This document shows, piece by piece, positions 50,001 through 57,815 of a DNA stretch of 64,000 bases (the stretch's first letter is position 1; each line of letters opens with the position of its first letter). Below the pieces are notes generated by a model. The model was given only the letters and a program-made list of their open reading frames with translations, searched no databases and was not told the origin of the DNA. The stretch comes from Okapia johnstoni (taxonomy: Eukaryota > Chordata > Mammalia > Artiodactyla > Giraffidae): NCBI GenBank assembly GCA_024291935.2, contig CM044320.1:35804001-35868000 (forward strand). Direction: 5' to 3'. A program made the position numbers and the translations under genes.

Positions 50001-51072
50001 TCAAATCATTCATTATACTTAAGTCAATGCTGGAGGGCATCTTTCAAAGGTGTTGAGTTTGAGTTTAATTTTAAAGACAATTTGGAAATTGTGTAATAGC
50101 AGAAGCTACCTTCTATTGAGGGCACTTATGTGTGTCAACAAAACTCTATCATCAATTTAGAGAAGACAACTTATATTTGGTTTCCCACAGCAGGGGGCAT
50201 GCATCCAGGACACTGAAACGTGGGATCAAATGGTTTCTAGCCAGGAGCCTGCATGCATAGTCAGTCCTGTCCGACTCTTTGTAACCCCATGGACTGCAGC
50301 CCGCAAGGCTCCCCTGTCTATGGATTTCCCAGGCAAGAATACTGGAGTGGGTTGCCATTTCCTCCTCCAGGGGATTTTTCTGACCCAAGGATTGAACCCA
50401 CATCTTTTGCATTGGCAGGTGGATTCTTTCACCACTGAGCCACCTGGGAATTTTAGATAGAGTGAAAAGGAAGGAAATCAAAATACTTCTCTGTTTTATG
50501 CCATGAAAAATGTTCTCTCTTAGGAGCCTGTCCTATGTGACTTTGTGATCTTCTGACAGGTATTAAGACATAGGATCTATCAAATTATTGGTAATTGTTT
50601 CCATATTGAGTTCAGAGATCTTAGTCCACCAGCAATTCCCCAGAAAAATATAAATGAATAGTAATTAAATAATCAAATATCATGTACTATTCATGATGGA
50701 TTTTGTCCCAAAATCATAGAGAATTTAGTAGTGGCTTATAATGGACCATCTTAGTCTAGAGACCCCATACATGCACAAAGAACACTGGAGTGAGAAATCT
50801 AGATTTGTGATTTCTATCAAGAAGAAAACTGACATACAGATTAGTTGTCCATTATGAACTTCCAAATTAAACAACATAAAAATCTGTGTATTATAACATT
50901 AGTTTATACATTCAACAGAAGCTCTTAAGAAAATATTATGTGAAACTAAATGGAAACAATTACCTGCTCAGCCAACAATGAAGCTAAGCTTGAATATGCA
51001 TCTGCAAACTCTGGACCATATTTAATGGAATCCTTCAGTAAGGTGATAGCCTCTTCCTTTTTCTCCTGAGAC
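19896..51072 (-). CDS. TMTC1: TMTC1 3' part: C-terminal TPR array, 8 coding exons with stop
   Basis: TMTC1 is an ER multi-pass membrane protein of the TMTC O-mannosyltransferase family, which modifies cadherins. Its C-terminal half is a lumenal TPR array. Exons (minus, 5' to 3'): 51072-50964, 37092-36990, 32117-31982, 31412-31268, 30347-30210, 28893-28771, 26415-26338, 20036-19896. Total 973 nt: 1 nt completing a codon, then 323 residues and TAG. Phases match at every junction and no stop interrupts. Repeats show TPR spacing of small and aromatic residues (for example [18 protein letters not shown]). The membrane domain and first TPR exons lie right of 51,072; I found no further exon before 64,000. 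Introns range from 569 bp to 13.9 kb and carry BovB, L1 and SINE insertions. The product match is from remembered human sequence and is very close. Confidence 0.93.
21030..21378 (+). mobile_element. BovB LINE 3'-end fragment
   Basis: An open frame reads [35 protein letters not shown] and [19 protein letters not shown], the C-terminus of the BovB reverse-transcriptase protein, ending at the 3' tail GACTGAGCGACTGAAC. It lies in the last TMTC1 intron, opposite in orientation to the BovB at 22,698. Confidence 0.9.
21620..21850 (-). mobile_element. Bov-tA-type SINE
   Basis: Complement of the 3' region (CTTCAGTCGTGTCTGACTC), the central part (AAGAATACTGGAGTGGG) and the tRNA-like head (ACTAGTGCTACCTGGGAAGCCC). 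Confidence 0.87.
22415..22625 (+). mobile_element. hAT-type MITE, second copy of the 12,040 family
   Basis: It carries the same order of landmarks as the copy at 12,040 (TTAAGTGCTCAACAGCCAC, GGCTAGTGGCTACTGCC, AAAGTTCTATTAGCCAG). Divergence suggests age. It lies in the last TMTC1 intron. Confidence 0.58.
22698..23975 (-). mobile_element. BovB LINE, 3' 1.3 kb, degenerate
   Basis: Minus-strand frames carry BovB reverse-transcriptase pieces: [51 protein letters not shown] and the C-terminal [16 protein letters not shown]. Frameshifts separate them. It is truncated at about 23,970, where a SINE begins. Confidence 0.9.
23980..24165 (-). mobile_element. Bov-tA-type SINE abutting the BovB fragment
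   Basis: CCCATGGACTGTAGCCTGCC, then AAGAATATTGCAGTGTG and the head CTTTACCATCTGAACCACAAG. The BovB copy stops where it starts, so it may have inserted there or mark a recombination point. Confidence 0.8.
24543..24788 (-). mobile_element. Bov-tA-type SINE
   Basis: GAGTGAAAGTGATAGTTGG at the left, AAGAACACTGGAGTGGG in the middle and the head TTTACCACTAGTGCCACTTGG on the right. Confidence 0.86.
25015..25832 (+). mobile_element. L2 LINE 3' region, interrupted by a Bov-tA SINE
   Basis: Typical L2 text: CTGCTTGAAGTCCTCC, CCTCAGGACCTCTGCATGTGC and, after the SINE at 25,440-25,645, AGAATGTCAGCTCCACAAG and GTACCTGGTACATAGGATG, ending in an ATGAATGGATGG run. It lies in the last TMTC1 intron. No protein capacity remains. 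Confidence 0.7.
25440..25645 (+). mobile_element. Bov-tA-type SINE inside L2
   Basis: Head GGGTTTCCCAGGTGGCACAG, middle AATCCCCTGGAGCAGG, 3' end AGTCAGACATGACTGAGCA followed by (CA)n. Confidence 0.87.
26338..26415 (-). CDS. TMTC1: TMTC1 exon: TPR segment ([16 protein letters not shown])
   Basis: It has 78 nt, 26 codons, phase 0 on both sides. The acceptor is TATGTATTTAG and the donor ATCAAG/GTAAGAAA. It links ...DKAFE to [14 protein letters not shown]. Small but well defined. Confidence 0.9.
26416..28770. other. TMTC1 intron, 2.36 kb
   Basis: AT-rich intron. A MIR-like piece lies at about 27,395-27,580 (GTGTGACCTTGAATAAGTTAG) and GA-rich runs at about 28,165-28,215 and 28,475-28,500. No further exon is seen. 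Confidence 0.5.
28771..28893 (-). CDS. TMTC1: TMTC1 exon: TPR segment ([15 protein letters not shown])
   Basis: It has 123 nt, 41 codons, phase 0 on both sides. The acceptor is CCTTTATACAG and the donor TTTGAG/GTATAAAC, a weaker donor than the others. It continues [13 protein letters not shown] to LLDKAFE. Confidence 0.9.
29200..29800 (+). mobile_element. L2-like ancient LINE fragment
   Basis: Pieces GCCTTTGCATGTGCC, GGAATGCTATTCACTGCC and GTAAACTCCAGGAGGACAAGG match the L2 3' order. The 106-codon plus-strand open frame here is a by-product. It lies between two TMTC1 exons. Confidence 0.55.
30210..30347 (-). CDS. TMTC1: TMTC1 exon: TPR segment ([16 protein letters not shown])
   Basis: It has 138 nt, 46 codons, phase 0 on both sides. 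The acceptor is GTGGTTTTGCAG and the donor ACAAG/GTAGAG. It includes [18 protein letters not shown]. The CLEC cysteine pair is unusual within TPRs but matches my recollection of TMTC1. Confidence 0.91.
30890..31080 (+). repeat. CATA-rich microsatellite and old L1 3'-end piece
   Basis: 30,890-30,960 is ATGCACATACATAC-type simple repeat. 30,985-31,075 resembles an old L1 tail (TTGCAAAATTTTGTAGGTTTG). Confidence 0.45.
31268..31412 (-). CDS. TMTC1: TMTC1 exon: TPR segment ([17 protein letters not shown])
   Basis: It has 145 nt. The acceptor is CAAAATTCAG. The neighbouring CTGCAG ten bases downstream would break phase, so the first is chosen. The donor is GCACTG/GTGAGTAG. The peptide starts [15 protein letters not shown] and ends [12 protein letters not shown]. 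It is 569 bp from the preceding exon, the shortest TMTC1 intron here. Confidence 0.9.
31982..32117 (-). CDS. TMTC1: TMTC1 exon: TPR segment ([15 protein letters not shown])
   Basis: It has 136 nt, phase 1 in and phase 2 out. The acceptor is CTGGTTGCAG and the donor AAACG/GTAAAG. The peptide includes [19 protein letters not shown] and AEEWYK. The TPR consensus (NLG.LY, A..WY) is clear. Confidence 0.91.
32118..33902. other. TMTC1 intron segment left of the BovB
   Basis: AT-rich with no exon visible. One site at 33,328-33,342 resembles the CTCF core motif (listed separately). Confidence 0.5.
33328..33342 (+). promoter_or_regulatory. CTCF-like motif CCAGCAGGTGGCACT
   Basis: It matches the central CTCF consensus (CCASYAGRKGGCRSY) at every core position by eye. 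It is intronic in TMTC1. No occupancy can be inferred from sequence alone. Confidence 0.35.
33903..36668 (-). mobile_element. Nearly complete BovB (RTE) LINE, inactive
   Basis: The endonuclease frame (36663-35998, 221 codons) is intact in length: [68 protein letters not shown]. Reverse-transcriptase pieces follow in shifted frames: [36 protein letters not shown] (35273-34902), [31 protein letters not shown] (34886-34497) and the C-terminus [18 protein letters not shown] and YFGHLMRR (to 33,909). YADD is YADN, and there are frameshifts, so it cannot retrotranspose. It inserted antisense to the usual plus reading but in the same direction as TMTC1. Flanks share TTCAAAGGAGACAG. Confidence 0.94.
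36673..36756 (+). repeat. 28-bp tandem repeat, three copies
   Basis: GAGACAGCTACT begins units at 36,673, 36,701 and 36,729 with exact 28-bp spacing and a few mismatches. It abuts the 5' end of the BovB and includes the sequence shared with the other BovB flank. Confidence 0.85.
36990..37092 (-). CDS. TMTC1: TMTC1 exon: TPR segment ([13 protein letters not shown])
   Basis: It has 103 nt, phase 0 in and phase 1 out. The acceptor is TTTTTTAAAG and the donor ACTG/GTAAGATT. The peptide continues [18 protein letters not shown]. It sits about 230 bp right of a 28-bp triple tandem repeat and the BovB insertion in the next intron. Confidence 0.9.
37485..37605 (-). mobile_element. Short BovB/SINE 3'-end fragment
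   Basis: GTTGTTCAGTCGCTAATTTG, then CCCATGGGCTGCAGCACACC and GAGTTTGCTCAAACTCATGG, the complement of a BovB 3' end. About 120 bp. Confidence 0.7.
38695..38920 (-). mobile_element. Bov-tA-type SINE
   Basis: AAGTCGCTTCAGTCGTGTC at the left, CAATACTGGAGAAGG in the middle and head ACTAGTGCCACCTGGGAAGCC on the right. Confidence 0.87.
39080..40035 (+). mobile_element. MIR split by the L1 insertion
   Basis: Left part 39,080-39,118 (AGTGATTAAGAACTGGGC) and right part from 39,840 (TTGGGCTGCC, then GGAATCCCAACCCC and AGGTTGTTCTGAAGATTAAG) together follow the MIR order, with the L1 between. Confidence 0.6.
39119..39835 (+). mobile_element. L1 3'-end fragment with clear target-site duplication
   Basis: Late ORF2 and 3' UTR sequence (CAATCCCACTCCTGTGCATA, GAGTATTACTCAGC) ends in GAAAAAAG. 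Flanks AAGAACTGGGCTGCCA (39,103-39,118) and AAGAATTGGGCTGCCA (39,836-39,851) differ at one base, a 16-bp target-site duplication. Confidence 0.88.
43588..44058 (+). mobile_element. Inner L1 3' UTR inserted in the outer L1
   Basis: The outer L1 text CAGGATGGCTGTCATCAAAAAG stops at about 43,588 and resumes at about 44,059 (CAAATGCTGGTGAGGATG). Between lie L1 3' UTR sequence (GGGCCTACTGTATAGCAC... TTGTAAATCTACCATAC) and an A-rich tail, itself split by a SINE at 43,724. Confidence 0.7.
43724..43955 (+). mobile_element. Bov-tA-type SINE at a (TA)n tract
   Basis: GCTTCCCAGGTGGTGCTAGTG head, AAGATCCCCTGGAGGAGG, GTTCTTGCCTGGAGAATCCC, then a (TG)n tail. It follows (TA)n at 43,706-43,723. Confidence 0.87.
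44513..44729 (+). mobile_element. Bov-A2-type SINE with 12-bp target-site duplication
   Basis: Head GGTTTTCTCTAGTGGCTCAG, end AATGACTAACACTTTCAC. ATATGTGGAATT occurs at 44,501-44,512 and 44,730-44,741. Confidence 0.88.
45001..45488. repeat. Direct repeat of about 108 bp flanking a SINE pair
   Basis: 45,001-45,108 and 45,379-45,488 share the same sequence in the same order (ATAATATCAT, TATTTCAATTAAAAA, CCAAGAT, ACACAGA, GGCAGG, AAAGGGGT) with about ten percent difference. The SINE dimer lies between them. Confidence 0.85.
45105..45378 (-). mobile_element. Bov-A2-type SINE dimer
   Basis: CCCATGGACTGTAGCCTGCC, GAATACTGGAGTGGGCAGC, head TACCATCTGAGCCACCAGGG and a second head unit ending GCTACCAGAAAAGCCC. 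Confidence 0.85.
45750..46180 (-). mobile_element. Bov-tA-type SINE split by an L1 fragment
   Basis: The SINE runs 45,750-45,859, breaks, and resumes at 46,055 (TTTGCCATGCCCTCCTTCAG ... ACTAGTGCCACCTGGG). The L1 lies between. Confidence 0.82.
45860..46054 (+). mobile_element. L1 3' UTR fragment inside a SINE
   Basis: CCTAGAGGGGTGGGATGG, GATTCATGTTGATGTTTGG and TTGTAAAGCAATTACTC are bovine L1 3' end. Flanks AAGAATACTGGAATGG (45,844-45,859) and AAGAATATTGGAGTGG (46,055-46,070) are a 16-bp duplication of SINE text. Confidence 0.85.
47105..47320 (+). mobile_element. L1 3'-end fragment
   Basis: GAATATTACTCAGCCATG, GTTCAAGAGGGAGGGG, TTGTAAAGCAATTACC and an A-rich end. A segment is missing between GTGGATGG and GTTCAAGAGG. 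Confidence 0.8.
48155..48478 (-). mobile_element. Bov-A2-type SINE dimer
   Basis: GAAAGTGAAAGGTGCTCAG at the left, GAATACCGGAGAGGGTAGCC, and two head units ending in GAGCCACAAAGGAAGCCC and GAGCTACTAGGAAAGCCC. Confidence 0.87.
49045..49232 (+). mobile_element. Bov-A2-type SINE
   Basis: Head CATCTTGTGGCTCAGCTGG, AAGATTCCCTGGAGAAGGG, ending GGAGTGACTTTCACTCTTC. Confidence 0.85.
49235..49700 (+). repeat. Ancient interspersed repeat related to 6,735-7,600
   Basis: GACGGGCATGGGGCGAAAG, GATGGTGATGAATGCTTCGG, AACAGTGCTTCAGGCAAAGG. The family is recognisable as old mammalian, but I cannot name it safely. Confidence 0.35.
50250..50455 (-). mobile_element. Bov-tA-type SINE
   Basis: CATAGTCAGTCCTGTCCGAC, AAGAATACTGGAGTGGG, head ACCACTGAGCCACCTGGG. 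Confidence 0.87.
50964..51072 (-). CDS. TMTC1: TMTC1 exon: TPR segment ([14 protein letters not shown])
   Basis: It has 109 nt. The acceptor is AATCTATAG and the donor CAG/GTAATTG. One base completes the previous exon's codon, then 36 residues follow through [19 protein letters not shown]. It is the most upstream TMTC1 exon visible. The 13.9 kb intron to the next exon is the largest here and is packed with L1 and SINE insertions. Confidence 0.9.
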
Positions 51073-54000
51073 CTATAGATTAAAAGAGGGGAAAAAAGGA
51101 CATCTTTTAATAAACTTTAAATCCTCTGATTAGACTTGAAAATCTCATTTCTTTTAACAAAGATTAACGGATTCACTCTGGATTTTACTGCAAATAAATT
51201 AAACTAGACTTCCTCCAGGTGCTAACAAGTTTCTGTCTGAATTCTCAGTGGAAAAAGATGTTAAGATGTAAATGATGCTGCAGATTATTCACTGATTTCT
51301 CTACCTTCCATTTCCTGCTATGCACTTTTTGAGAATTCTATTTAAAATTTTATAAATTGATTTAATAGAAAGTTTAACCTTCAGAGGAGCAATTTTGGGC
51401 ACATGACCTGGGCAGCATGGGAGCCACTTTATAACGTGGAGGATGGTTCAAGCCCCTCTCATACTAGCTACACCACTGCAGGCTGGGCTCGTAATAGAAG
51501 CCAGCCAGCCAAACTGCCCATGTCCATCTTTGCTTTTCTATCTAAGAGAGATACCTCTTATACATAATTTGTGAAATTCTGAGATACTGGCTGGCAAAGA
51601 ATGACCAGTTATTTTATCCTCATATTTTTATTGAAAATTGATCTGATGGTCTTCTTTATTTTAGTTTTCTTCCAGTGATTACATTTTTCATTCAAAGAGG
51701 ACTCAAGACCTGAAAATTATTATCATTTTGCGTGAAAGTTCTCTTTCCTGTTAGTGCCACCACAGGGCCAAAAAACACTGGGTCAATTGACCAGTAAATG
51801 ACAGTGTAACTGACAACAGAGGTGGAATAAAGAATAGAACCCATAGAACTATGAAGGGCACATAGCCTAAGGGTCCCTCAACTTTATCAGTTACCAACAC
51901 TGAATTGTTGCTTATTTAGCAAACATTTATCACCATAAATGTAGCTATTTCCCAGGGGATGTGGCTGTCCATGCTATCCTCTTCTTTTTGGGATCTAGCT
52001 AACTCCTACTGGGCTCCTCTTGATATCAAGGTGTAACACCTGCCTCCTTAAGTGGCTCGTCCTTGGGATGGGGCTTTAAAGATGCATAGTTGAACAAATC
52101 TGCATTACAGCTCTTAAAGCTCTTAAAGCACTAAGCTGCTTTCTTGTTGATCCATTCATTCAGTTGTTAAACATTCAAAGAGTGTCTATAAGACTCTATG
52201 GAAGTTCACTATGTTTACATACACTTGGGTTTCTCTTCTAAAATAAACTTTGAAGTAATTCTTCCATGGGCACATGTTTTTAAATGAAAACATATTTTTA
52301 ATCCTGGTAATTTAACTATTGATTTCATCGTTAGAAGAACTCTTCCTCCAAGGATTTTGCAAATCTTTATTAACATTAATTTGGAAATTTTCCCAAAATT
52401 CAAAGGAAGATACAGATTTAGAAAATTAAGGCTGAAAACCAAGCCCCTCAGGACATAATTTAGCTCAGATATTCTTTAAAATCAGCAAAGAAAAAGCCAC
52501 AACAATTTGATAGCAAAGATTTAATGACTTGCATTTGTTATGACTCACATCAATTAGAATGACAGCTTAACCTTTTGTATATAAACTCAGTGAGATTAAT
52601 TACCATGTGCAGCCCATGAATCTAAATACTTGAGGTTGTCCATTCACATTCATGTGACATATTGGAAAAGTTAGCATCAAAGTTATTCACAGGGAACTTT
52701 GAATTCTTTATGAAAAACTGTACCTCTATTAATCTCTTCAGAGACTGACTGACAAATTTTCAAGAAAACACCTCATCCTGTAATTTCATGTGGTGTATAA
52801 GTATTACAAGATGCAAAGAGTGGGGCAGAGGAGACTCTTTGTCTTGGTTCTGCAATCCTGGAGGATTGCTTTTCCCTGGGAGCCTCTGAAAGTCGTTAGT
52901 CCCCAGTAGGGGTCAGGCATACGCCAAGTTGACAGATAATTATAAATGATTTTAAAGCAAGCCCAAAAAATTGGTAAGTGGTAATTCTGTTGCTGTTGTT
53001 TATGTTTCTGAAAGGGAGAGGACTAGTAGGAAAGATATATTTCTCCTGTAGTTTCTTCTTTGTTCACCCTTTGGTAGGAGTTATGAAACTGGTGTGCTTT
53101 TGACATATTAACTTATAGCAAATAGAACCTTCACCTAAATAGAACCTTCCTTGTCATATAGTATGTAATTACTATGTGTGAATTAAACTTCATTTCAACC
53201 TGTTTCTGAATTCAGTAGCATCCTTTTCATATCTGCATTATGGCCCATGTTTCTTTGTTAATTATCCTATATTAAAAAAATAAGGATGATATTCCTATAA
53301 TTCTATTGGATTATTATTACAGCTTGGAGTGCATCTTACTCAGTTTCACTTGCTAACACTTTAGTTCATACCCCACTTCTAGTTCCCTCTTTGCCCTCCT
53401 TCTACTATATAGAGACAACTAAAGGATACAATTTTTTTTTTCCTGGAGCATTGCTCTCAATACATTGCCTTATATAAAAATCTTCATTAATTCCCTACTG
53501 CTCACAGACACTTACTTACTTTAAAACCCTCTATAAGATGGTTCTAAGCACTGTTACAAACATACCCAGTGGTGTGGACTAGTGGGTAGGAGTCTAGCCA
53601 GACTGAGTGGCCTTTGACATCTATCCTATAGAACCGAAGAGATCACTACTCCAGTGCTTCTCTGCCCTTACTGTATGTTAAAATTACTTGGTGTACTCAT
53701 ATAAAGACCTAGTGTTCTGAGATTGTGGTGCTCTTAATAGCTCGATGATCCTCTCATCAGAGCTCCTAACCATGTAACACAATCACAGACCATATATATG
53801 CTACCTTTCTTAAAGTTTTACTTTATTTTGAGTCTCCATTAAGAAAAAAAGATAGTAGGTGAATAAAAGCCTTTCTCTGGCCTCCAAAGGGGCAACTGCC
53901 CCTTGTTCTTCAGCTCAACATTCTGAAGAGCAACTAGGCTTGAACCTACTTTGCTTCTAGCACTACACCTAAAGGGTACTCCCACTGCCTCCAGCAGGAG

Positions 54001-55065
54001 GGTGGGAGTCTATCAGTGAGTGCTCCATACAGGCAAGTTTTCAAAGCTTCATGTTTCACAGTAGCTCTTTGCTGAACATTTATTCACTGCTTAAAGACAG
54101 AGTAAGTGATTCCTTTGCATTATTTAATTTCCATTAAGCATTTTGAATTATGCATAATTATTTCCATTTTAAAGATTTCGAAAACAATACTAGTAACCAC
54201 CAGTCCAACAAAAATTTTTAAAAACCCTGAGATTTGGAGCACTCACAGGATTAGCTCTTAGCACACAGCTACTACAACACCAGGATTCAACTTTGTAACT
54301 TCAAATTTAGCATGTTCCATCACTGCGCCATGATTGGCATTTTCTGCATCCATTCCGTCACTGTCTGTCTGTGACCATTATTAGGCTGTAAGCTCCTTCA
54401 TAGGCAGGACCCATGTCTTATTAATTTTACTTACTTCTTTCATCCCAGAGACTAGTAAGGTAATCTGTACAAACAGAAATTCAGTAATTACTAAGTTATT
54501 TTTTAAACCATGGTTTTACTATTTTCTTCATTCCTAGATATTTATAAGTCTCCTCAATTAAGCTTTAAAAAAAAATAACAGAGGCGAATGATAAAATTAT
54601 TTATTTTATATCTCTGTTTCTACAGCTCTTTAAATATTATAGAAGTGATTCTAGGAACAGAGAAGCATCCGAAGCCTTAGACTCATAAGAAAATTACAGT
54701 ACAGCTTCCATTTATTGAGCACTTATTATTTACCAGGCACTGCTAAGCAGCTTCTCTGCATAGTAGCTAAAAGCACAGACTTAAAAACCAGAATGACTGG
54801 GTTCTGACTCTACCTCCACTATTACTGCTTTCTTAGGCAATTGTCTGATTGCCCTGTGTCTCTGGCACACAGTAGCTACCAAATGTTTCGGCTTTTATCA
54901 GCTTGTTAATGTTTCTAAAATCGTCCATTAAACTTATATCCTCTCTTTAAAAATTAATTTATGAAACTAAGGAGAATATAGTGCTTTTGAAATTCATTCC
55001 AAAGTAATATACTTCTGATAGGCAGAGAGTAAAGGGTCAAAGTAGGTGATTAAACAGTTAATCCT
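51073..55065. other. TMTC1 intron right of the last visible exon
   Basis: No TPR-coding exon was found. There is an L2-like piece near 54,365-54,490 (GCTGTAAGCTCCTTCATAGG) and a MIR-like stretch near 54,695-54,870 (TTATTGAGCACTTATTATTTACC). Confidence 0.45.
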
Positions 55066-55067
55066 AC

Positions 55068-55610
55068 TAGGGGATTGTAAGTAGAAAAAATACAGGAGAC
55101 CCCTGTAAATTAATGATTACTCAAGAAAGCAGGTTCACTTAACAACAAAACCGAGCAGACTTGCCTAGCAATAAAACCATGCCACCGAAGCATGAGACGT
55201 GCCTCAAAACAACAAAACAATGGCGGCATGAGACCTACATCTTGCCAACTCAGTAAGTTAATGATCTCTAGGACACGCTCTCTGCACACATAATAAAACA
55301 ATAATTTGTGGACCTCGTTTGACCATATAGGGACAAGAAAACTTCCCTGCTCAAGCTGGGAGAGGAGGTGATGATGGAAGCATGATGTCTACTCAAGAAA
55401 GTCAAAGAAAGTCTTCTCCACCTCCCCACTTTCTCTTTGATTAAAAAATTGTAGCCCACTAAGTTCTCAGGTGTGGCACTCTCTCACCAGCCTGCCTGTA
55501 AGCCTCACAAGTGTCCTATTCTAATAAATCACTTATCTATTGCTTTGCCTCATGGTGAATTCTTTCTGGGCTGAGACATAAAGGACTATGGTGCCGGAGC
55601 TCTTCAGCGC
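55068..55610 (+). mobile_element. Probable solo LTR of an old endogenous retrovirus
   Basis: It contains GATTACTCAAGAAAGCAGG near the left end, an AATAAA at about 55,522 and, downstream, CATGGTGAATTCTTTCTGGG. This layout resembles ERV LTR R/U5 regions. No gag, pol or env reading frame flanks it. Exact ends and duplicated target were not resolved. It lies in a TMTC1 intron. Confidence 0.5.
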
Positions 55611-56454
55611 CTCCCCTCTCCCTGCCCTGAAATGCCACCAAAAGGTTTTACCGTCACTTTTCAAACTACTCATAAGAAATTAAAGCTAGATGGTAGAGTA
55701 ATTTTTCCTGCATCTGGTCTGATGTCACAAAGGACTTTTAGTGTAATAATCGTCACTAAGCACACAAATGAATAGCGCGGCACTGAATGTACATTAACCC
55801 AGTAACTGAAACAGTCAAAACCCCTGGAAACCTCATTCTTAGGCAAGTGCCAAGCTGCGAAGCTCTAAATGGCAGACTGATAGTTCAGAATCCACTCAGC
55901 TGATGCTGGAGCCACACAAAGGAGTAGGTTTTCATTTTGCAGGGGTGATGGCTAAAGGTGAATATTTAGGCAAGAAAGAATCGGGAGCAATTTTGAGCCT
56001 CTTTTTCAGTCATGCCAGGAAAGCTTCTTAGAAAAGAAAGGTTTAAGCAGTTATTTCCATGTAAAAAGGAATAACAAGAGAGGCAGAAAAATTTCAAATA
56101 GACATTACAAAATTCTTAATAGTGGGAATTACCTATGTATTCTGACAGTACAGATCACCTCTGGGCCAGCATTCAACAATATTAAAACTCCCTAAAGCAT
56201 TCTTTTGGCTCTCTAATAGGCAATTTAGGGAAATCCAAAGCCCATTATCAATGTAAGCCCCCATCTATATAGGAATACTCTGTTAGCCCTTTAGACAGAA
56301 TTGACAAGTCAATTCAAAAGGTGGAAAATATGAAAGTAACATTTTCACCAAGCATGTGATTCACCAAGGATGTGTATTTCCTCTCAACAACCAAGCAAGT
56401 CCACAGGCTGTTTTTCTGAATTTCAGAGAAAAAGCTTTAAGTAAGTAGCTCATC

Positions 56455-56960
56455 AGTTCAATTCAGTTGCTCAATCATGTCTGACTCTTTGCAACCCCAT
56501 GGACTGCAGCACTCCAGGCTTCCCTGTTCATCACTAACTTCCAAAGCTTGCTCAAACTCATGTCCGTCGAGTCGGTGATGTCATCCAACCATCTCATCCT
56601 CTGTCATCCACTTCTCCTCCTTCAATCTTTCCCAGCATCAGGGTCTTTTCTAATGAGTTGGCTCTTCACATCAGGTGGCCAAAGTATTGGAGCTTCAGTT
56701 TCAGCATCAGTCCTTCCAATGAATATTCAGGATTGACTTCCTTTAGGATCGACTGGTTGGATCTCCTTGCAGTCCAAGGAACTCTCAAGAGTCTTCTCCA
56801 ACACCACAGTTCAAAAGCATCAATTCTTCAGCGCTCAGCTTTCTTTGTAGTCCAACTCTTACACCCATACATGCCTACTGGAAAAACCATAGCTTTGACT
56901 AGACGGACCTTTGTCGGCAAAGTAACATCTCTGCTTTTTTAATATGCAGTCTAGCTTTTC
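56455..56960 (-). mobile_element. BovB LINE 3' end (minus), left arm of an inverted pair
   Basis: CAGTTCAATTCAGTTGCTC, CCATGGACTGCAGCACTCC, then the complement of the BovB C-terminal coding part up to AATATGCAGTCTAGC. Confidence 0.88.
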
Positions 56961-57039
56961 AAAACAGGTGAATAAATTGAAAAAATGAAACCTCAGTACA
57001 TCCCCCATATAATTAGGCATGGGCACATTTGTTTATCCT

Positions 57040-57215
57040 GAGGGCAGGAGGAGAAGGGGGCAACAGAGAATGAGATGGTTGGGGGGCATCGATAACTCAA
57101 TGGACATAAGTTTGAACAAACTCTGGGAGATAGTGGAGGACAGAGAAGCCTGGTGGCTGCAGTACATGGGGTTGCAAAGAGTTGTACACGACTTAGTGAC
57201 TGAACAACAACAATT
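57040..57215 (+). mobile_element. BovB LINE 3' end (plus), right arm of an inverted pair
   Basis: GGCAGGAGGAGAAGGGGGC, GGTTGCAAAGAGTTGTACAC, ending GTGACTGAACAACAAC. It is complementary to about 56,465-56,640. Confidence 0.86.
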
Positions 57216-57459
57216 GACGTGGAAATTCATATCACACTGTGAGGTCTGTCAGAGCTTCTGTGAAGGCTTCTGCAGGTACTGATGGAACTATCAGAGATCT
57301 CCAGAAAAGTGGAAGAACCAGGGAGAAGTAAATCTGCTCCGGGGTTAGGCAATATTATTTCCTCTCTGCATCCTGAATGTCCTCATCTGTCAAACAGTCA
57401 CCAGCTGAAGACTGATAATCCTCCAGGACCTAAAATAGTCTGTCTTCACTTTTCCCTTA

Positions 57460-57815
57460 GATCAACTGTTCTCAAATTTTAGGGCTTAAGAATCAGTACA
57501 GGAAAGGATTTTCCTGGTGGCCTAGTGGTTAAATTTTGCCTTCCAATGCAGGGGGTGCGGGTTCCAATCCTGGTCAAGGAGGTAAGATCCCACATGCCTC
57601 ACAGCTCCCCCCCCCCCAAAATATATAACAAAATAGCAGTGTTATAACAAATTCAATAAAATCCTTAAAAAAAATCAATATGGGTTTGGTATAAGGAAGG
57701 ATTCCAGGCCTCCTAAGATTCAGTAGGTCAGGGGTAGGGCCCAGGAATCTTAATAAGCCCCCCAGGTGATTCTGTTGAAGGTGGTCTTCATTCTATGATT
57801 TAAAAACACTGTCCT
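57460..57815 (+). mobile_element. MER5-like hAT element split by a CHR-type SINE
   Basis: Left end ACTGTTCTCAAATTTTAGGG (57,465) and right part TCAGTAGGTCAGGGGTAGGG to TTAAAAACACTG (57,811) are MER5-like. Between them sits a tRNA-derived SINE. Confidence 0.6.
57505..57695 (+). mobile_element. tRNA-derived CHR-type SINE
   Basis: ATTTTCCTGGTGGCCTAGTGG, GCAGGGGGTGCGGGTTCC (a B-box-like stretch), a C-run, and an A-rich 3' end. Near-repeats AGGAAAGGATT and AAGGAAGGATT at the two ends may be the target-site duplication. Confidence 0.6.
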
